From: CAIKZZ01 sp035524595
GTDB taxonomy: Bacteria > Pseudomonadota > Gammaproteobacteria > Steroidobacterales > Steroidobacteraceae
Assembly (NCBI GenBank): GCA_035524595.1
Contig: DATKOP010000004.1
Span: 1-64,000, forward strand
DNA length: 64,000 nucleotides
Direction: 5' to 3'
In this document: piece by piece, positions 1 through 9,726 of the stretch
Position numbering within the stretch: the stretch's first letter is position 1
How the letters are laid out: each line of letters starts with the position of its first letter
Made by a program: the position numbers and the translations under genes
The notes under the pieces: model-generated
What the model was told of the DNA's origin: nothing
Databases searched by the model: none
The model's input: only the letters and a program-made list of their open reading frames with translations

Positions 1-1233
1 TTCTTCACGCTCGGCGCGGTCGTGCTGACCGTCACCGGCGCCGAGGCGCTGTACGCCGACATGGGCCATTTCGGCCGCCAGCCGATCCGGGTGGCGTGGT
101 CGTATTTCGTGCTGCCCTGCCTGGTGCTCAACTACTTCGGCCAGGGCGCGCTGCTGCTGAGCGACCCGAGCGCGGTCGAGAACCCGTTCTACAAGCTCGC
201 ACCGCCGGCGCTGCTGATCCCGCTGGTGATCCTCGCGACCGCGGCGACGATCATCGCCTCGCAGGCGGTGATCTCGGGCGTGTTCTCGATGACGCAGCAG
301 GCGCTGCAGCTCGGCTTCCTGCCGCGCATGAAGGTCTCGCAGACCTCCGACCAGGCGATCGGCCAGATCTACGTGCCGGCGGTGAACGCGCTGCTGTGCG
401 CCGCGACCGTCGGGCTCGTGCTCTCGTTCCGCACCTCCGACAATCTCGCCGGCGCCTACGGCATCGCGGTGGTGTGCACGATGCTGATCACCTCGCTGCT
501 GCTCGACGTGCTGCTCGCCGGGCGCGGCCAGTCGGACCGGCCGAGCCGCTGGCTGCTCGCGCTCGCGCTGCCGCTCGGCATCATCGACGTGACCTTCCTG
601 CTGTCGAACATCGAGAAGATCCCGCAGGGCGGCTGGTTCCCGCTGCTGTGCGGCCTCGTGGTCTACGTGACGATGCGCAGCTGGATGCGCGGCCGCACCG
701 TGGTCGCCGAGCAGATGCGGCGCCAGGAGCGGGCGGTGAAGAGCTTCCTCGAGGACGTCGCGCGCCAGCCGCCGCAGCAGGTGCCCGGCACCGCCGTGTT
801 CCTGACCAGCAACAGCGGCACGGTGCCGCGCACGCTGGTGCGCAACGTCCGCTACAACGGCGTGCTGCACGAGCACACGGTGCTGATGTCGGTGGTGACC
901 GAGCGGATCCCGCGCGTGCCGCGCGGCGGGCGCCTCAAGGTCACGCGCATCGCGCCGCAGCTGTGGCGGGTCGAGGCGCACGTCGGCTTCATGGAGCGGG
1001 CGAACGTGCCGAAGCTGCTGCGCGAGTCGGAGCGGCTCGGGCTCGGCTTCCGCACCGACAACGCGACTTATTTCCTCGGCCGCGACGACATCGTCGTTTC
1101 GAGTCCGCGTGGCATGGCGCGCTGGCGCAAGCGCCTGTTCCTGATCATGGCCAGGAACGCCGAGTTCGCCGGCGCCCACTTCTCGATCCCGCCGGAGCGG
1201 ATCATCGAGCTCGGTGGCCAGGTGCAGATCTAG
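1..1233 (+). CDS. kup: Kup potassium uptake protein, C-terminal part (5' end outside window)
   Basis: This is a low-affinity K+/H+ symporter of the inner membrane. The frame is open from base 1, so the start codon and first membrane helices are missing. About 410 residues remain, against roughly 620 in a full Kup. The visible part opens with the family segment TGAEALYADMGHFG, followed by hydrophobic helices and the characteristic LVLNYFGQGALLL. The last ~150 residues are hydrophilic and end in the usual Kup cytoplasmic tail (RNAEFAGAHFSIPPERIIELG). The downstream permease lies 51 bp away with its own -10-like TACAAT (1256-1261), so co-transcription is not required. The family call is secure. 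Confidence 0.95.
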   Translation, partial: FFTLGAVVLTVTGAEALYADMGHFGRQPIRVAWSYFVLPCLVLNYFGQGALLLSDPSAVENPFYKLAPPALLIPLVILATAATIIASQAVISGVFSMTQQALQLGFLPRMKVSQTSDQAIGQIYVPAVNALLCAATVGLVLSFRTSDNLAGAYGIAVVCTMLITSLLLDVLLAGRGQSDRPSRWLLALALPLGIIDVTFLLSNIEKIPQGGWFPLLCGLVVYVTMRSWMRGRTVVAEQMRRQERAVKSFLEDVARQPPQQVPGTAVFLTSNSGTVPRTLVRNVRYNGVLHEHTVLMSVVTERIPRVPRGGRLKVTRIAPQLWRVEAHVGFMERANVPKLLRESERLGLGFRTDNATYFLGRDDIVVSSPRGMARWRKRLFLIMARNAEFAGAHFSIPPERIIELGGQVQI

Positions 1234-1284
1234 CCCGCCGCGGCGCGGACGTGCGTACAATCCGGCGAACAGCTGGGGGGACCC

Positions 1285-2763
1285 ATGAACCTACGGATCA
1301 AGTCGCTCGACGATATCCTCCTCAATGCCGAGAAGAAGACGCTGCACCGGACGCTCGGTCCCTTCCAGCTGACGATGCTGGGCGTCGGCGCGATCATCGG
1401 CACGGGTATCTTCGTTCTGACCGCCGAGGCGACCCAGCTGGCGGGACCCGGCATGATGGTCTCGTTCGTCATCGCGGGCTTCGTCTGCGCCGTCTGCGCG
1501 CTCTGCTACGCCGAGCTCGCCTCGATGGTGCCGGTGGCGGGCTCGGCCTACACCTACTCGTACGCGGTCATGGGCGAGCTGGTCGCCTGGGTCGTCGGCT
1601 GGGCGCTGATCCTCGAGTACGCGGTCGCGGCGAGCGCCGTGTCGGTGGGCTGGTCGAACTACTTCGTCGGCGTGATGGAGCGGGCCTTCGACTGGCACAT
1701 CCCGCGCGCGCTCGCGAAGGGCTATTTCGCGGGCGGCTTCATCAACCTGCCGGCGGTCGTGATCGGCAGCCTGGTCACGGCGCTGCTCTACATCGGCACG
1801 CGCGAGAGCGCCTGGGTCAACACCACGCTGGTCGTCATCAAGATCGTCGCGCTGACGATCTTCTGCTTCCTCGCGGTGCCGGTGATCCACATGGAGAACT
1901 TCCATCCGTTCGCGCCGCTCGGCGCGCTCGGCGTCGGTGGCGCCGCGGCCTCGATCTTCTTCGCCTACGTCGGCTTCGACGCGGTGTCGACCGCGGCCGA
2001 GGAAACGAAGAACCCGCAGCGCAACGTGCCGATCGGCCTGATCGGCAGCCTGGTGATCTGCACGATCTTCTACCTGGTGGTGGCCGCCGGCGCGATCGGC
2101 TCGGTCGGCGCGCAGCCGATCATCGTCGACGGCGTCGGGCTGACCCCGGGCAGCGCCGAGTTCAACGCGACCTGCAAGCTGGCGGCCAACGCCGGCACGC
2201 TCGCCTGCAGCGACGAGCCGCTGGCGCACGTGCTGGCGGTCATCGGCTGGACCAAGGTCGCGAGCCTGATCGGACTGGCGGCCTTCCTCGCGCTGCCGTC
2301 GGTGATCCTGATGATGCTGTTCGGCCAGACGCGCATCTTCTTCGTGATGTCGCGCGACGGGCTGCTGCCGGGGGTGCTCAGCAAGGTGCACCCGAGGTTC
2401 AAGACGCCGCACGTGGTCACGGTCATCACCGGCCTGTTCGTCGTGGTCGCGGCGGCCTTCTTCCCCGTGGGCGAGCTCGCCAACATCTCGAACTCGGGCA
2501 CGCTGCTCGCCTTCGCGATGGTCGCGGTGGTGGTGATGGCGCTCAGGGTCCGCGACCCGCAGCGCCGGCGGGGGTTTCGCACGCCGTGGATCTGGGTGGT
2601 CGGGCCGCTGTCGGTGCTCGGCTGCGTGCTGCTGTTCCTGCTGCTGACCGGCGCCGCCAAGACGGTGTTCGTGGTGTGGGCCTCGGCCGGCCTCGTCGCC
2701 TACTACCTGTACGGCTTCCGCCACAGCCACCACGCACGCGACGAGCGCGCCGCCGGCCGCTGA
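1285..2763 (+). CDS. APC-superfamily cationic amino acid permease
   Basis: A 492-residue inner-membrane amino acid transporter with about twelve hydrophobic segments. Residues ~30-45 contain the APC signature GVGAIIGTGIFVLTA, and the sequence most resembles YfnA/CAT-type cationic amino acid permeases. ATG 1285 is preceded by a G-rich Shine-Dalgarno (ggggggac) and by TACAAT at 1256-1261 in the gap after kup. The substrate cannot be read from sequence; lysine, arginine or a broad amino acid range are all possible. There is no catabolic neighbour to suggest one. Confidence 0.88.
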   Translation: MNLRIKSLDDILLNAEKKTLHRTLGPFQLTMLGVGAIIGTGIFVLTAEATQLAGPGMMVSFVIAGFVCAVCALCYAELASMVPVAGSAYTYSYAVMGELVAWVVGWALILEYAVAASAVSVGWSNYFVGVMERAFDWHIPRALAKGYFAGGFINLPAVVIGSLVTALLYIGTRESAWVNTTLVVIKIVALTIFCFLAVPVIHMENFHPFAPLGALGVGGAAASIFFAYVGFDAVSTAAEETKNPQRNVPIGLIGSLVICTIFYLVVAAGAIGSVGAQPIIVDGVGLTPGSAEFNATCKLAANAGTLACSDEPLAHVLAVIGWTKVASLIGLAAFLALPSVILMMLFGQTRIFFVMSRDGLLPGVLSKVHPRFKTPHVVTVITGLFVVVAAAFFPVGELANISNSGTLLAFAMVAVVVMALRVRDPQRRRGFRTPWIWVVGPLSVLGCVLLFLLLTGAAKTVFVVWASAGLVAYYLYGFRHSHHARDERAAGR

Positions 2764-2791
2764 ACGCGGGCGGACAGGGCCGCGCGCGCGC

Positions 2792-3598
2792 TCAGCGCAG
2801 GTCCGCCGGCACGTGCGGGGCGAGCAGCGCGAGCAGCGCCTCGTAGGTCTTGGGGCTGCCGGCGACGACGTCGCCGCCGAGCTGGTAGTCGGCGCCCGTC
2901 AGCGTGCCGATGCGCCCGCCGGCCTCCACGATCAGCAGCGAGCCGGCCGCCGTGTCCCACGGGCTGAGGCCGAGCTCCCAGAAGGCGTCGGTGCGCCCGG
3001 CCGCGACCCAGGCGAGGTCGAGCGCCGCCGAGCCCGGCCGGCGCAGGCCGGCGGTCGCGAGCGTCACCGCCCTGAACATCGCCAGATAGCTGTCGAGCCA
3101 CTTGAGGTTGGCGCGGTACGGGAAGCCCGTGCCGATCAGCGCCCCCTCGAGCCCCTTGCTCTTGCTGACCCGCATCTTCCGGTCGTCGAGCTGCGCGCCC
3201 TGGCCGCGGCTCGCGGTGAACAGCTCCTGCCGCATCGGGTCGTAGATGACGGCGTGCTCGATCCGGCCGCGCTGCTGGACCGCGATCGAGACGCAGAACT
3301 GCGGAAAGCCGTGCAGGAAGTTGGTCGTGCCGTCGAGCGGATCGATGATCCAGACGAACTCGTCGCCCCTGCCGGCGCTCGCGCCGCTCTCCTCGGCGAG
3401 GATGCCGTGGTCCGGGTGGGCGCGGCGGATGGTCTCGATGATCTCCTGCTCGGCGCTGCGATCGACGTCGGTGACGAAGTCGTTGCGGCCCTTGGCCGAG
3501 ACCTCGAGCGACTCGAGCCGGTTGAGGCTGCGGAAGATGACGTTGCCGGCGCGGCGCGCCGCGCGGATGGCGATGTTGACGAGCGGATGCAGTGCCAC
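2792..3598 (-). CDS. suhB: Inositol monophosphatase family protein SuhB
   Basis: A 268-residue Mg2+-dependent phosphatase of the FIG superfamily. The metal-binding motif DPLDGTTNF is near residue 85 and the second signature WDTAAGSLLIVEAGG near residue 215. In Gammaproteobacteria SuhB also joins the rRNA antitermination complex with NusA; that role is known for the family and not visible here. It is divergent from trmJ, the same suhB/trmJ neighbourhood as in E. coli, which supports orthology. Length is normal. Confidence 0.93.
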   Translation of the reverse strand: MALHPLVNIAIRAARRAGNVIFRSLNRLESLEVSAKGRNDFVTDVDRSAEQEIIETIRRAHPDHGILAEESGASAGRGDEFVWIIDPLDGTTNFLHGFPQFCVSIAVQQRGRIEHAVIYDPMRQELFTASRGQGAQLDDRKMRVSKSKGLEGALIGTGFPYRANLKWLDSYLAMFRAVTLATAGLRRPGSAALDLAWVAAGRTDAFWELGLSPWDTAAGSLLIVEAGGRIGTLTGADYQLGGDVVAGSPKTYEALLALLAPHVPADLR

Positions 3599-3643
3599 GG
3601 CAGGGTCCCGGCCGGGCGGGGGTGCGCGGCCTCAAGCGGCGCG

Positions 3644-3649
3644 TAGAAT
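3644..3649 (+). promoter_or_regulatory. -10-like TAGAAT upstream of trmJ
   Basis: TAGAAT lies 28 bp before the trmJ GTG in the suhB/trmJ divergent gap. No convincing -35 was found at the right distance. The same hexamer occurs before tRNA-Ser and purL in this window, which favours a real sigma-70-type element. Confidence 0.4.
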
Positions 3650-3677
3650 ATCAGACGAGCCCACGAGCCCCGCCCGA

Positions 3678-4406
3678 GTGCCGATCCGCTTCATCCTCGT
3701 CGCCACCCGTCACCCCGGCAACATCGGCGCCTCGGCCCGCGCGATGAAGACCATGGGACAGGGCGAGCTGTGGCTGGTGGCGCCGGCCGCCTTCCCGAGT
3801 GCCGAGGCCACCGCGCTCGCCTCCGGCGCCGACGACCTGCTCGCCGGGGCCCGGGTGGTCGCGACGCTCGCCGAGGCGGTCGCCGACTGCGGCCTCGTGC
3901 TCGGCACGAGCGCGCGCCTGCGGACCGAGTACTACTGGCCCGTGCTCGCGCCGCGCGCGGCTGCCGCCCGGCTGCTCAGCGAGGGGGCCGCCGCGCCGGC
4001 CGCGCTCGTGTTCGGCACCGAGCGCACCGGCCTCAGCAACGCCGACTTCGACCTCTGCCACGGGCTGGTCCACATCCCGGCCAACCCGGCCTACGAGTCG
4101 CTGAACCTGGCGCAGGCGGTGCAGATCCTGGCCTACGAGCTGCGCTGCGCGGGCGGCGCCGAGGTGCCGCGGCCGCGGCGCGACGCGCCGCTCGCCCCGG
4201 TCGCCGAGCTCGAGCGGCTGCGCGCGCACGCCGGCGAGGTGCTCGCCGAGATCCGCTTCACCGACCGGCGCGGGGGGCCGCACCTGCTGAGGCGCCTGGC
4301 GCGGATCTTCGGCCGGGCCGGGCTCGACCAGCAGGAGGTCAACATCCTGCGCGGTATCCTGACCGCCGTGCAGGCGCGGCGCCGCCGCGCCGGGAGCGAG
4401 CCGTGA
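3678..4406 (+). CDS. trmJ: tRNA (cytidine/uridine-2'-O-)-methyltransferase TrmJ
   Basis: A 242-residue SPOUT-class SAM-dependent enzyme that 2'-O-methylates position 32 of the tRNA anticodon loop. The N-terminus IRFILVATRHPGNIGASARA, the motif FGTERTGLSN (~residue 115) and HIPANPAYESLNLAQAVQI (~135) are typical of the family. GTG 3678 is chosen because the protein then begins at the first conserved strand; the frame stays open upstream but encodes the antisense of suhB there. The stop overlaps the GTG of the cysteine desulfurase (GTGA), so the two are probably translationally coupled. Confidence 0.93.
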   Translation: MPIRFILVATRHPGNIGASARAMKTMGQGELWLVAPAAFPSAEATALASGADDLLAGARVVATLAEAVADCGLVLGTSARLRTEYYWPVLAPRAAAARLLSEGAAAPAALVFGTERTGLSNADFDLCHGLVHIPANPAYESLNLAQAVQILAYELRCAGGAEVPRPRRDAPLAPVAELERLRAHAGEVLAEIRFTDRRGGPHLLRRLARIFGRAGLDQQEVNILRGILTAVQARRRRAGSEP

Positions 4407-5560
4407 GCGACGCCCCGTTCGTCTACCTCGACTACGCGGCGACGACGCCGGTGGATCCGCGCGTCGCCCAGGCGATCGGCGCCTGCCTGGCGGCGCCCGC
4501 CGGCAACGCCTCCTCGACCCACGCCGCCGGTCGCGCCGCGCGCGAGCGGGTCGAGGCGGCGCGCGCCGAGGTGGCGGCGCTGATCGCTGCGCCGCCGGAG
4601 GCGATCGTGTTCACCTCCGGCGCCACCGAGGCCGACAACCTCGCGATCCTCGGCGCCGCGCGCGGCAACGCCGCCCGCGGCCGCCACCTCGTGAGCCTCA
4701 GGACCGAGCATCGCGCGGTCCTCGACCCGCTCGCCCGGCTCGAGCGCGAGGGCTTTCGGGTCACGCTCCTGAGCCCGGGCCGCGACGGGCTCGTCGACCC
4801 CGCCGAGCTCGGCCGGGCGCTCGGCCGCGAGACGACGCTCGTGTCGGTGATGCTGGTCAACAACGAGACCGGCGTCGTGCAGGACATCCCGGCGATCGCG
4901 GCCGAGTGCCGGCGCCACGGTGCGCTGCTGCACGTCGATGCGGCGCAGGCCGCCGGGCGCGTGCCGCTCGAGGTCGGCGCGCTCGATGCCGACCTCGTCA
5001 GCCTCGCCGCGCACAAGGTCCACGGCCCGGTCGGCGTCGGCGCGCTGTACGTGCGCCGCGAGCCCCGGCCGACGCTGCTGCCGATCGCCTTCGGCGGCGG
5101 CCAGGAGGGCGGCCTGCGCCCCGGCACGCTGCCGGTGCACCAGATCGTCGGCATGGGGACGGCCTACGCGCTCGCGCGCGCGGCGCTCGCCGAGGAGCCG
5201 GCGCGGCTCGCGGCCCTGCGCGAGCGGCTGTGGACGGCGCTCAGGCCGCTGCCGGGTGCGCTGCTGAACGGCCACCCCGAGCGGCGCGCGCCGCACATCC
5301 TCAACGTCTCGTTCGAGGGCGTGGACGGCGAGGCGCTCCTCTATGCGCTCGGCAGCGTCGCGGTCTCGACGGGCTCGGCCTGCGGCGCCGGCCACGGCGA
5401 GCCGTCCTACGTGCTGCGCGCGCTCGGCCGCGACGACGCGCTCGCGCAGGCCTCGCTGCGCTTCAGCTTCGGCCGGCCGACCACCGCGGCCGAGGTCGAC
5501 CTGGTCGCCGCGCGGGTCCGGGCGGCGGTGCTGCGGCTGCGCGCGCTCGCCCCGGCGTGA
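4403..5560 (+). CDS. Cysteine desulfurase (IscS/NifS-like)
   Basis: A 385-residue PLP enzyme that removes sulfur from cysteine and passes it on as persulfide. It starts YLDYAATTPVDPRV, carries the PLP lysine in LAAHKVHGPVGVGALY (~residue 200) and the persulfide cysteine in TGSACGAGHGEPSYVLRALG (~325). The order matches IscS, but the loop after the cysteine (GAGHGE) differs from the IscS TSASLE. It starts at GTG 4403 overlapping trmJ and its stop overlaps the next gene, so trmJ, this gene and the scaffold-like gene form one tight operon. iscR, hscBA and fdx are absent nearby, so I do not call it iscS outright. Confidence 0.88.
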   Translation: MSDAPFVYLDYAATTPVDPRVAQAIGACLAAPAGNASSTHAAGRAARERVEAARAEVAALIAAPPEAIVFTSGATEADNLAILGAARGNAARGRHLVSLRTEHRAVLDPLARLEREGFRVTLLSPGRDGLVDPAELGRALGRETTLVSVMLVNNETGVVQDIPAIAAECRRHGALLHVDAAQAAGRVPLEVGALDADLVSLAAHKVHGPVGVGALYVRREPRPTLLPIAFGGGQEGGLRPGTLPVHQIVGMGTAYALARAALAEEPARLAALRERLWTALRPLPGALLNGHPERRAPHILNVSFEGVDGEALLYALGSVAVSTGSACGAGHGEPSYVLRALGRDDALAQASLRFSFGRPTTAAEVDLVAARVRAAVLRLRALAPA

Positions 5561-5934
5561 GCGATCCCGGCTACTCGGCCGAGGTCGCGCGGCTGTTTGC
5601 CGAGGCGCCGGGCGCCGGGCGGCCCGAGGGGCCCGGCTGGGCGAGCGGCGAGGCCAGCGAGCCCCTGAGCGCCACCCGGGTGCGCATGCACCTCAGGGCC
5701 GCCGCCGGGCGGGTCAGCGACTGCCGCTACGAGGTGCGCGGCTGCCCGCACACGATCGCGGCGACCGCGCGCGCCGCCTTGGAGCTCGCCGGGCAGCCGG
5801 TCGCGGGCCTGGACGTGGACCCGGCCGCGCTCGCGCGCGCGCTCGCGGTGCCGGCCGCGAAGCTCGGCCGTATTTTCGTGATCCAGGACGCGGTTCGCAG
5901 AGCCGCGCTTCAACTTAAGGCGGGGTGCCCCTAG
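5557..5934 (+). CDS. IscU/NifU-N-like scaffold protein with degenerate ligands
   Basis: A 125-residue protein of the NifU N-terminal/IscU fold, starting at GTG 5557 that overlaps the cysteine desulfurase stop. The core CRYEVRGCPHTIAATA aligns with the IscU segment around its second cluster cysteine. The first IscU cysteine (APACGD region) has no counterpart, and the IscU HC pair after PPVK is replaced by KLGRIF. Only one canonical cluster ligand plus extra cysteines (before RYEV and at the C-terminus, AGCP) remain. It probably still works with the desulfurase and the A-type carrier as a sulfur-accepting or partner protein. Canonical [2Fe-2S] scaffolding is doubtful. Confidence 0.8.
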   Translation: MSDPGYSAEVARLFAEAPGAGRPEGPGWASGEASEPLSATRVRMHLRAAAGRVSDCRYEVRGCPHTIAATARAALELAGQPVAGLDVDPAALARALAVPAAKLGRIFVIQDAVRRAALQLKAGCP

Positions 5935-5985
5935 AATCGCCCCGGACCCGCCCCGATCTCGTGCTTCGGAGGAACGCTCACCGCC

Positions 5986-6309
5986 ATGGCCGTCACGCTC
6001 TCGCCCGCCGCCGCCGATCGCGTCCGCAGCTTCCTGGCCGCCCGCGGCCACGGCGTGGGACTCAGGCTCGCGGTCAAGCGCACCGGCTGCTCGGGCTACG
6101 CCTACGTCGTCAACTACGCCGAGGACGTCGCCCCGGGCGACACGGTGTTCGAGGACCAGGGCGTCAAGGTGGTCGTCGACGCGGGGAGCCTGGCGCTCGT
6201 CGACGGCACCGAGGTCGACTTCGTCAAGCACGGCCTCAACGAGGCCTTCAAGTTCCGAAATCCCAAGGCGCGTGCCGAGTGCGGCTGCGGCGAAAGCTTC
6301 TCCGTCTAG
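5986..6309 (+). CDS. iscA: A-type Fe-S carrier protein (IscA/HesB family)
   Basis: A 107-residue HesB-like protein that carries Fe-S clusters to apoproteins. The three expected cysteines are present: one in RTGCSGYAY (~residue 35) and two in the C-terminal ECGCGESF. A good GGAGGA Shine-Dalgarno lies just before ATG 5986. It is 51 bp downstream of the scaffold-like gene, within the same probable operon. IscA, SufA and ErpA cannot be separated by eye, so the symbol is provisional. Confidence 0.88.
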   Translation: MAVTLSPAAADRVRSFLAARGHGVGLRLAVKRTGCSGYAYVVNYAEDVAPGDTVFEDQGVKVVVDAGSLALVDGTEVDFVKHGLNEAFKFRNPKARAECGCGESFSV

Positions 6310-6373
6310 CGCCGCCCGGCAGGACGCCGGGCAAAAAGTCCTTAATTCCCGCCAACTTCCGTCTGCCCGCGCG

Positions 6374-6403
6374 TTGCGGGCGGGCCCTCCCGGGCTATAC
6401 AAT
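6374..6403 (+). promoter_or_regulatory. Sigma-70-type promoter for ndk
   Basis: TTGCGG (6374-6379) and TACAAT (6398-6403) are separated by 18 bp, 35 bp before the ndk start. It is one of the better promoter matches in the window. Confidence 0.55.
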
Positions 6404-6437
6404 GGTGGGTCTTCCACCGTGTCCGCGAGGATGATCC

Positions 6438-6869
6438 ATGGCGCTCGAGCGCACCCTGTCGATTGTGAAGCCCGACGGCGTCCAGAAGAACCTGATCGGC
6501 GAGGTCTACCGCCGCTTCGAGCAGGCGGGACTTCGGATCGTGGCGGCGCGCATGCGCCACCTGACCCAGACCGAGGCCGAGGGCTTCTACGCGGTGCACC
6601 GCGAGCGGCCGTTCTTCAGGGACCTGGTGCGCTACATGACCTCGGGCCCGGTCGCCGTGCAGGTGCTCGAGGGCGACAACGCGGTGGCGAGGCACCGGGA
6701 CATCATGGGCGCCACCGACCCCAAGAAGGCGGCGCCGGGTACGATCCGCGCCGACCTCGCGAGCAGCATCGAGGAGAACGTGGTGCACGGTTCGGACTCG
6801 GCCGAGAACGCCGCGCGCGAGATCAGCTACTTCTTCGCCGAGACCGAGCTCTGCCCGCGCACGCGCTGA
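6438..6869 (+). CDS. ndk: Nucleoside diphosphate kinase
   Basis: A 143-residue enzyme that transfers the gamma-phosphate of ATP to nucleoside diphosphates through a phosphohistidine. It begins ERTLSIVKPDGVQKNLIG, and the active-site histidine lies in ENVVHGSDSAENAAREI (~residue 117). Length and motifs are standard. ndk-rlmN is a conserved gammaproteobacterial pair, and the next gene starts 17 bp later. Confidence 0.97.
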   Translation: MALERTLSIVKPDGVQKNLIGEVYRRFEQAGLRIVAARMRHLTQTEAEGFYAVHRERPFFRDLVRYMTSGPVAVQVLEGDNAVARHRDIMGATDPKKAAPGTIRADLASSIEENVVHGSDSAENAAREISYFFAETELCPRTR

Positions 6870-6885
6870 GCTCAGGGGCCCTCGC

Positions 6886-8006
<1,121 letters not shown>

Positions 8007-8010
<4 letters not shown>

Positions 8011-8762
8011 CGCGCTGGCTGATCCCCGTGCTCGCGATGCTGGTGGCGGGCGGCGCGCTGGCGGCGCCGGCGGCGCCGTCGGAGGCACCGATGGTGACCG
8101 CGGCGCGCTTGAACGCGCAGCTCGCGGTGGCGTACCTCAAGCAGAACGACGTGGTCACGGCGCAGGAGAAGATCGACAAGGCGCTGACCCAGAACCCGCG
8201 CGACCCGGGCGTGCAGATGAGCGCCGGCCTCGTCTACGAGCGGCTGCAGCAGCTCGACAAGGCCGACCGCCACTTCGCCGAGGCACTCAGGCTCGAGCCC
8301 CACAACCCGGACATGATCAACAACTACGCGGTGTTCCAGTGCCGCCGCGGCCACTACGCGCAGGGCCAGAAGCTCTTCGAGCAGGCCGCGCGCAGCCCGT
8401 CCTACACGACGCCCGAGGTGGCCTACGCGAACGCCGGGGTCTGCGCGCGCAGCGCCAAGAACCTGCCGCAGGCCGAGGAGCTGTTCCGCAAGGCGCTGGC
8501 GGCGCGCTCGGACTACCCGGACGCGCTGCTGCAGCTCGCCGACCTCTCGTACGCGCGCGGCGCGGGCCTCGCGGCGCGCGGCCTGCTCGACCGCTACTTC
8601 AACGTCGCGACCGCGACGCCGGAGTCGCTGTGGCTGGCGCTGCGGGTCGAGCGCTCGCTCGGCGACCTGCAGGCGGCCGACCGCTACCGCTCGCAGCTGC
8701 AGCGCGACTTCCCCGATTCCGACCAGGCCCGCCAGCTGCGCAACGGCGCGAGCGGTGAATGA
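8007..8762 (+). CDS. Type IV pilus biogenesis TPR protein (PilF/PilW family)
   Basis: A 251-residue periplasmic protein with a cleavable signal (MTRWLIPVLAMLVAGGALA) followed by about five tetratricopeptide repeats. The repeats are typical of PilF/PilW, the pilotin for the PilQ secretin, for example DPGVQMSAGLVYERLQQLDK and DMINNYAVFQCRRGHY. The position between rlmN and rodZ is the standard pilF/pilW locus. PilF is usually a lipoprotein, but no lipobox cysteine follows this signal. No other pilus gene lies in the window. Start ATG 8007 overlaps the rlmN stop. Confidence 0.83.
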
Positions 8763-9703
8763 GCGGTCCGGCAGACATTGCGCCGGCCACTGACGCCGGC
8801 CCGGCCGCGACCGGCCCGGGTCCGGGCCCGGGCGCGCGGCTGCGCGCGGCGCGCGAGCTGCGCGGGCTCGCGCTCGGCACGATCGCGGAGTCGCTGCACG
8901 TCGCGCCGCGGCTGGTGGCCGCGATGGAGGCCAACGAGTTCTCCGCCTTCGACGCGCCGGTGTACGCGAAGGGCTTCCTGCGCAAGTACGCCGCCGTGCT
9001 CGGCATCCCGGCCGACGAGGTGCTGGCGGCCTACGAGGCGATGGCCGCCGGCCCCTCGCACCCGACGCTGATCCCGACGATGAGCGTCGCGCCGCCGCCG
9101 CCTGCGCTCGCGGCGCTCGCGACGCTGCCGCGCGTGCCGGCGCTGGCGGTCGGCGCGGCGCTGCTGGTGGCGGCGGGCGGCTACTGGTGGTGGAGCGGCC
9201 ACGCGCGCCCGGCCGCGCCGCCTGCGGCGCAGGCGCGCACCGCGCTCGAGCGCGAGGCGCCGGTCGACGGCGCGCTGGTGCCGGCGGCGCAGCCGGCCTC
9301 GGCGCTCGAGTCGGGCGGTTCCGCGGCGGCCCCGGCGGTGGCCGGCGAGCCGGGCGCGCGCGCACCCGGCGCCGTGCCGCTGCCGCTCGCCGCGCCCCTG
9401 CCGGCGGCGTCCACCCGCCCGCACACCGCGGCCGGCGCCGGCCACGACGTCGGGCTCGTGATCCGCGGCGTCGCCGAGTGCTGGACCGAGGTGTACGCGC
9501 AGGACGGCACGCGGCTGCTGTACGACCTGGTGCGCCCCGGCGAGCTTCGCAACGTGCCCGGCCCCGGGCCCTGGCGGGTCGTGCTCGGCGCCGCCGACGG
9601 CGCCCGCCTGACGGTCGGCGAGCACGCGGTGGCGGTGCCCGCGCCGCGCCGCGGCGCGACCACGGCCATCTTCGTCGTCGGCCGCGACGGCGTCGCCCAC
9701 TAG
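8759..9703 (+). CDS. rodZ: Cytoskeletal protein RodZ
   Basis: A 314-residue bitopic membrane protein linking MreB to the cell-wall elongation machinery. Residues ~25-95 form a helix-turn-helix domain (AARELRGLALGTIAESLHV ... VYAKGFLRKYAAVLGI). A single membrane helix follows near 130-145 (VGAALLVAAGGYWWW). A long Ala/Pro/Gly linker then leads to a C-terminal DUF4115 domain (ECWTEVYAQDGTRLLYDLV). The ATG overlaps the upstream stop. ispG, which normally lies between rodZ and hisS, is not here. Confidence 0.92.
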   Translation: MSGPADIAPATDAGPAATGPGPGPGARLRAARELRGLALGTIAESLHVAPRLVAAMEANEFSAFDAPVYAKGFLRKYAAVLGIPADEVLAAYEAMAAGPSHPTLIPTMSVAPPPPALAALATLPRVPALAVGAALLVAAGGYWWWSGHARPAAPPAAQARTALEREAPVDGALVPAAQPASALESGGSAAAPAVAGEPGARAPGAVPLPLAAPLPAASTRPHTAAGAGHDVGLVIRGVAECWTEVYAQDGTRLLYDLVRPGELRNVPGPGPWRVVLGAADGARLTVGEHAVAVPAPRRGATTAIFVVGRDGVAH

Positions 9704-9726
9704 CCCCACCCGAGGAACCGGCCGCC

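Noticed and set aside
1291..2733. 480-codon minus-strand frame opposite the APC permease
   Set aside because: Composition typical of a shadow frame (His/Arg/Asp/Ala rich); the permease is certain.
6314..6332. GC-rich hairpin after iscA as a terminator
   Set aside because: The stem GCCCGGC/GCCGGGC is followed by AAAAAG on the plus strand instead of T; wrong polarity, and no minus-strand gene ends there.
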